DNA from: JAWVZS01 sp964507825
Lineage (GTDB): Archaea > Thermoproteota > Nitrososphaeria > Nitrososphaerales > Nitrosopumilaceae
DNA length: 33,461 nucleotides
Assembly: GCA_964507825.1 (NCBI GenBank)
Contig: CAZDQM010000015.1
Location: 1-33,461 of the forward strand
Direction: 5' to 3'
In this document: positions 31,947 through 33,461 of the stretch, one piece after another
Layout: each line of letters begins with the position of its first letter
Numbering within the stretch: the first letter of the stretch is position 1
The notes under the pieces: generated by a model
Database searches by the model: none
Told to the model about the DNA's origin: nothing
The model's input: only the letters and a program-made list of their open reading frames with translations
Position numbers and translations under genes: made by a program

Positions 31947-33461
31947 CAGACAAAAATTATGATATATTCAGCGGTTCAAAATTTGTTGAATCTATACGTA
32001 GTGGTGGATATCAGGACACATCATATGCTGTGGGCGAATTAGTTGATAATGCAATAGATGCCAAAGCCAAGCATGTTAAGATCATATGCATAGAAAAGTT
32101 AAATCATTCTACAAATCGGCATCATCTAGAGAAAGTAGCTGTCCTTGATGATGGAGACGGAATGAATTCAGAAGAACTGCGTAGTTCCCTTCTATTTGGT
32201 GATGGCACACGGGGAAATGAAGACGACATAGGTAAGTTTGGGATGGGACTCCCTAATGCATCTTTGTCACAATGCAAAAGAGTGGAGGTTTATTCATGGC
32301 AAAAGTCTTCCAAACCATTATACAGCTATCTTGATTATGATGAGGTCAAAGCAGGAAATCGCCAGATTTCGGTCCCCGAACCAAAAGACATACCATATGT
32401 GATCTCTAGTACAATCAAGAAAATTCCGAAAGAGTCAGGTACCATTGTGATATGGGATAAACTAGACCGATGTTCATGGACAAGCTCTAAAGCATTACTA
32501 CGAAATTCTCAGTTCATAATAGGAAGAATGTATCGTAAATTTCTTGACAAAAAGAATGACAAAAAGAATGACAAAAAGAAAGTTACCATAGAAATGATAA
32601 CATTACAGGCTGGTGATGATGATCCAGTAATATCAGAAACTGAGGACATGTTACCCAACGATCCAATGTACTTGATGGCTCCAACGGATACGCCAGGTAA
32701 ATGGGGTAAAGAACCCATGTTCAAACTCGATGTAGTACATGAAGATAAATTTAAGGTACCATTTAACAACGAAATTCATGTTGTAACAGTGCGATATTCT
32801 TTGGAAAAAGACGAACTACGTTCCCCGGAACATGTTCAAGGTGATCAAGGAAATACACCACATGGAAGACATGCAAGAAGAAACATGGGTCTATCCATAA
32901 TTCGTGCTGATCGGGAAGTAACTTTGGATACCAACCTTATCGTAAGCTCAGAACCGCGAGATCGTTGGTGGGGTGTAGAAATTGACATACCTACATCACT
33001 TGATTTGGCAGTAGGACTCACAAATAATAAACAACACGTAGGTACGCTTTCTTCAATTATGCAAAGTATGAGCAAATTCAAAGGTGATGAACTTGATAGT
33101 CCTGATGAAAAGATCATGACTCACGACTTTGATGATGATGTAGACAAGACTAAACATGAATTATTTGAAATGATTAAACAAGTAAACAGTCGTATATCTT
33201 CTATGAGAAAAAGAATACGGGCAACTCGTGAAAATACTAGAAAACCACTTGGTAAAGAGACAAATTTAGATAAAAAGATCAAAAGCGGACTGATACAAGA
33301 AGGAGAAGAAGGAAAGGAAGGTAGAATGGATAAAGACAGGGAGACTATGAAAAAGGAAGAAAGAATAAAACAGATTAGTGATGCATTGGAAGGTGAAGGA
33401 TATGAAAAAAAGACAGCAAACAAAATAGCTCAACAATGGGTTGAAGAAGATAAAAGAATAA
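31943..33461 (+). CDS. GHKL (Hsp90/MORC-like) ATPase, cut by window edge
   Basis: At least 506 codons are open from ATG 31943 to the right edge. The Bergerat ATP-binding fold is clear: N-box 'GELVDNAIDA' at 31-40 (Glu32, Asn36), G1 'DDGDGM' at 69-74, and G2 'GKFGMGLPNAS' at about 97-107. A transducer-like part contains 'HARRNMGLSIIRADREVTL', a pattern seen in MORC/Hsp90-like ATPases of defence loci. The last 100 residues are strongly charged and coiled ('LFEMIKQVNSRISSMRKRIR'), suggesting a clamp or dimer. A 12-bp triple repeat encodes 'DKKNDKKNDKKK' near residue 205. The stop is outside. It overlaps the helicase stop by four bases, so the two probably act as a pair. It is not part of the classical SspABCD-SspE set. 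Confidence 0.82.
   Translation, partial: MTDKNYDIFSGSKFVESIRSGGYQDTSYAVGELVDNAIDAKAKHVKIICIEKLNHSTNRHHLEKVAVLDDGDGMNSEELRSSLLFGDGTRGNEDDIGKFGMGLPNASLSQCKRVEVYSWQKSSKPLYSYLDYDEVKAGNRQISVPEPKDIPYVISSTIKKIPKESGTIVIWDKLDRCSWTSSKALLRNSQFIIGRMYRKFLDKKNDKKNDKKKVTIEMITLQAGDDDPVISETEDMLPNDPMYLMAPTDTPGKWGKEPMFKLDVVHEDKFKVPFNNEIHVVTVRYSLEKDELRSPEHVQGDQGNTPHGRHARRNMGLSIIRADREVTLDTNLIVSSEPRDRWWGVEIDIPTSLDLAVGLTNNKQHVGTLSSIMQSMSKFKGDELDSPDEKIMTHDFDDDVDKTKHELFEMIKQVNSRISSMRKRIRATRENTRKPLGKETNLDKKIKSGLIQEGEEGKEGRMDKDRETMKKEERIKQISDALEGEGYEKKTANKIAQQWVEEDKRI
32546..32581 (+). repeat. Three tandem 12-bp repeats inside the GHKL gene
   Basis: 'gacaaaaagaat' occurs twice in a row, followed by a third copy with one change at the end. 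The repeat keeps the reading frame and encodes a Lys/Asp-rich loop. Copy number could vary by slippage without breaking the frame. Confidence 0.75.

Noticed and set aside
1..33461. CRISPR array, tRNA or rRNA genes, integrase or attachment sites flanking the defence island
   Set aside because: No regularly spaced repeats, cloverleaf-like sequence, rRNA-like stretch or integrase motif was seen. The right boundary of the island is outside the window.

Overview
The window looks like a chromosome segment of an ammonia-oxidising archaeon of the Nitrososphaerota (Thaumarchaeota). Pointers are an archaeal TFB; TATA-like boxes about 23-27 bp upstream of leaderless starts; frequent TTG and GTG starts; secreted proteins carrying the 'SWxKxxAGWWA' repeat typical of this phylum; a CFI-box C-terminal domain; and a class III polyhydroxyalkanoate (PHA) synthase cluster. 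No rRNA, tRNA or CRISPR array was seen.

Layout. 1-600: 5' part of an IS110-like transposase on the minus strand with its structured non-coding upstream region. 573-2509: a GT2 glycosyltransferase with a disturbed start and an alpha/beta hydrolase. 2541-5076: a PHA granule locus, in which two phasin-like genes (one with an AbrB-like domain) converge on phaE-phaC. 5157-13085: two very large exported multi-domain ligand-binding proteins on the minus strand, with no transporter permease or ATPase beside them. 13310-19407: housekeeping and small genes, namely biotin ligase with a DNA-binding domain, a coiled-coil protein, a TPR/GWW-repeat/zincin protease, TFB, membrane proteins, a winged-helix protein with a Met-rich membrane segment, and a CoA-binding protein. 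19470-21337: a two-gene operon of a secreted GWW-repeat protein and a cobalamin-binding protein with the CarH photoreceptor signature W-x9-EH.

21658-33461 (right edge) is the most notable part: a DNA phosphorothioation-type defence island. Its order is cysteine desulfurase (SspA-like), DUF4007 protein (SspB-like), large P-loop ATPase (SspC-like), a gap, DUF262-DUF1524 nuclease (SspE-like), PAPS-reductase-fold protein (SspD-like), an SF2 helicase, and a GHKL ATPase that runs off the window. A, B and C make one tightly packed block of host-like composition. E, D, helicase and GHKL ATPase make a second tightly packed block, with its own promoter, that is clearly more AT-rich in sampled lines. 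This suggests a sulfur-modification core plus a nuclease and a helicase/GHKL pair that may be an additional effector. It would be an archaeal, rearranged relative of SspABCD-SspE.

The IS110 upstream region also shares a short, hairpin-forming sequence with the intergenic region near 14.7 kb, possibly a relic of the same element family.
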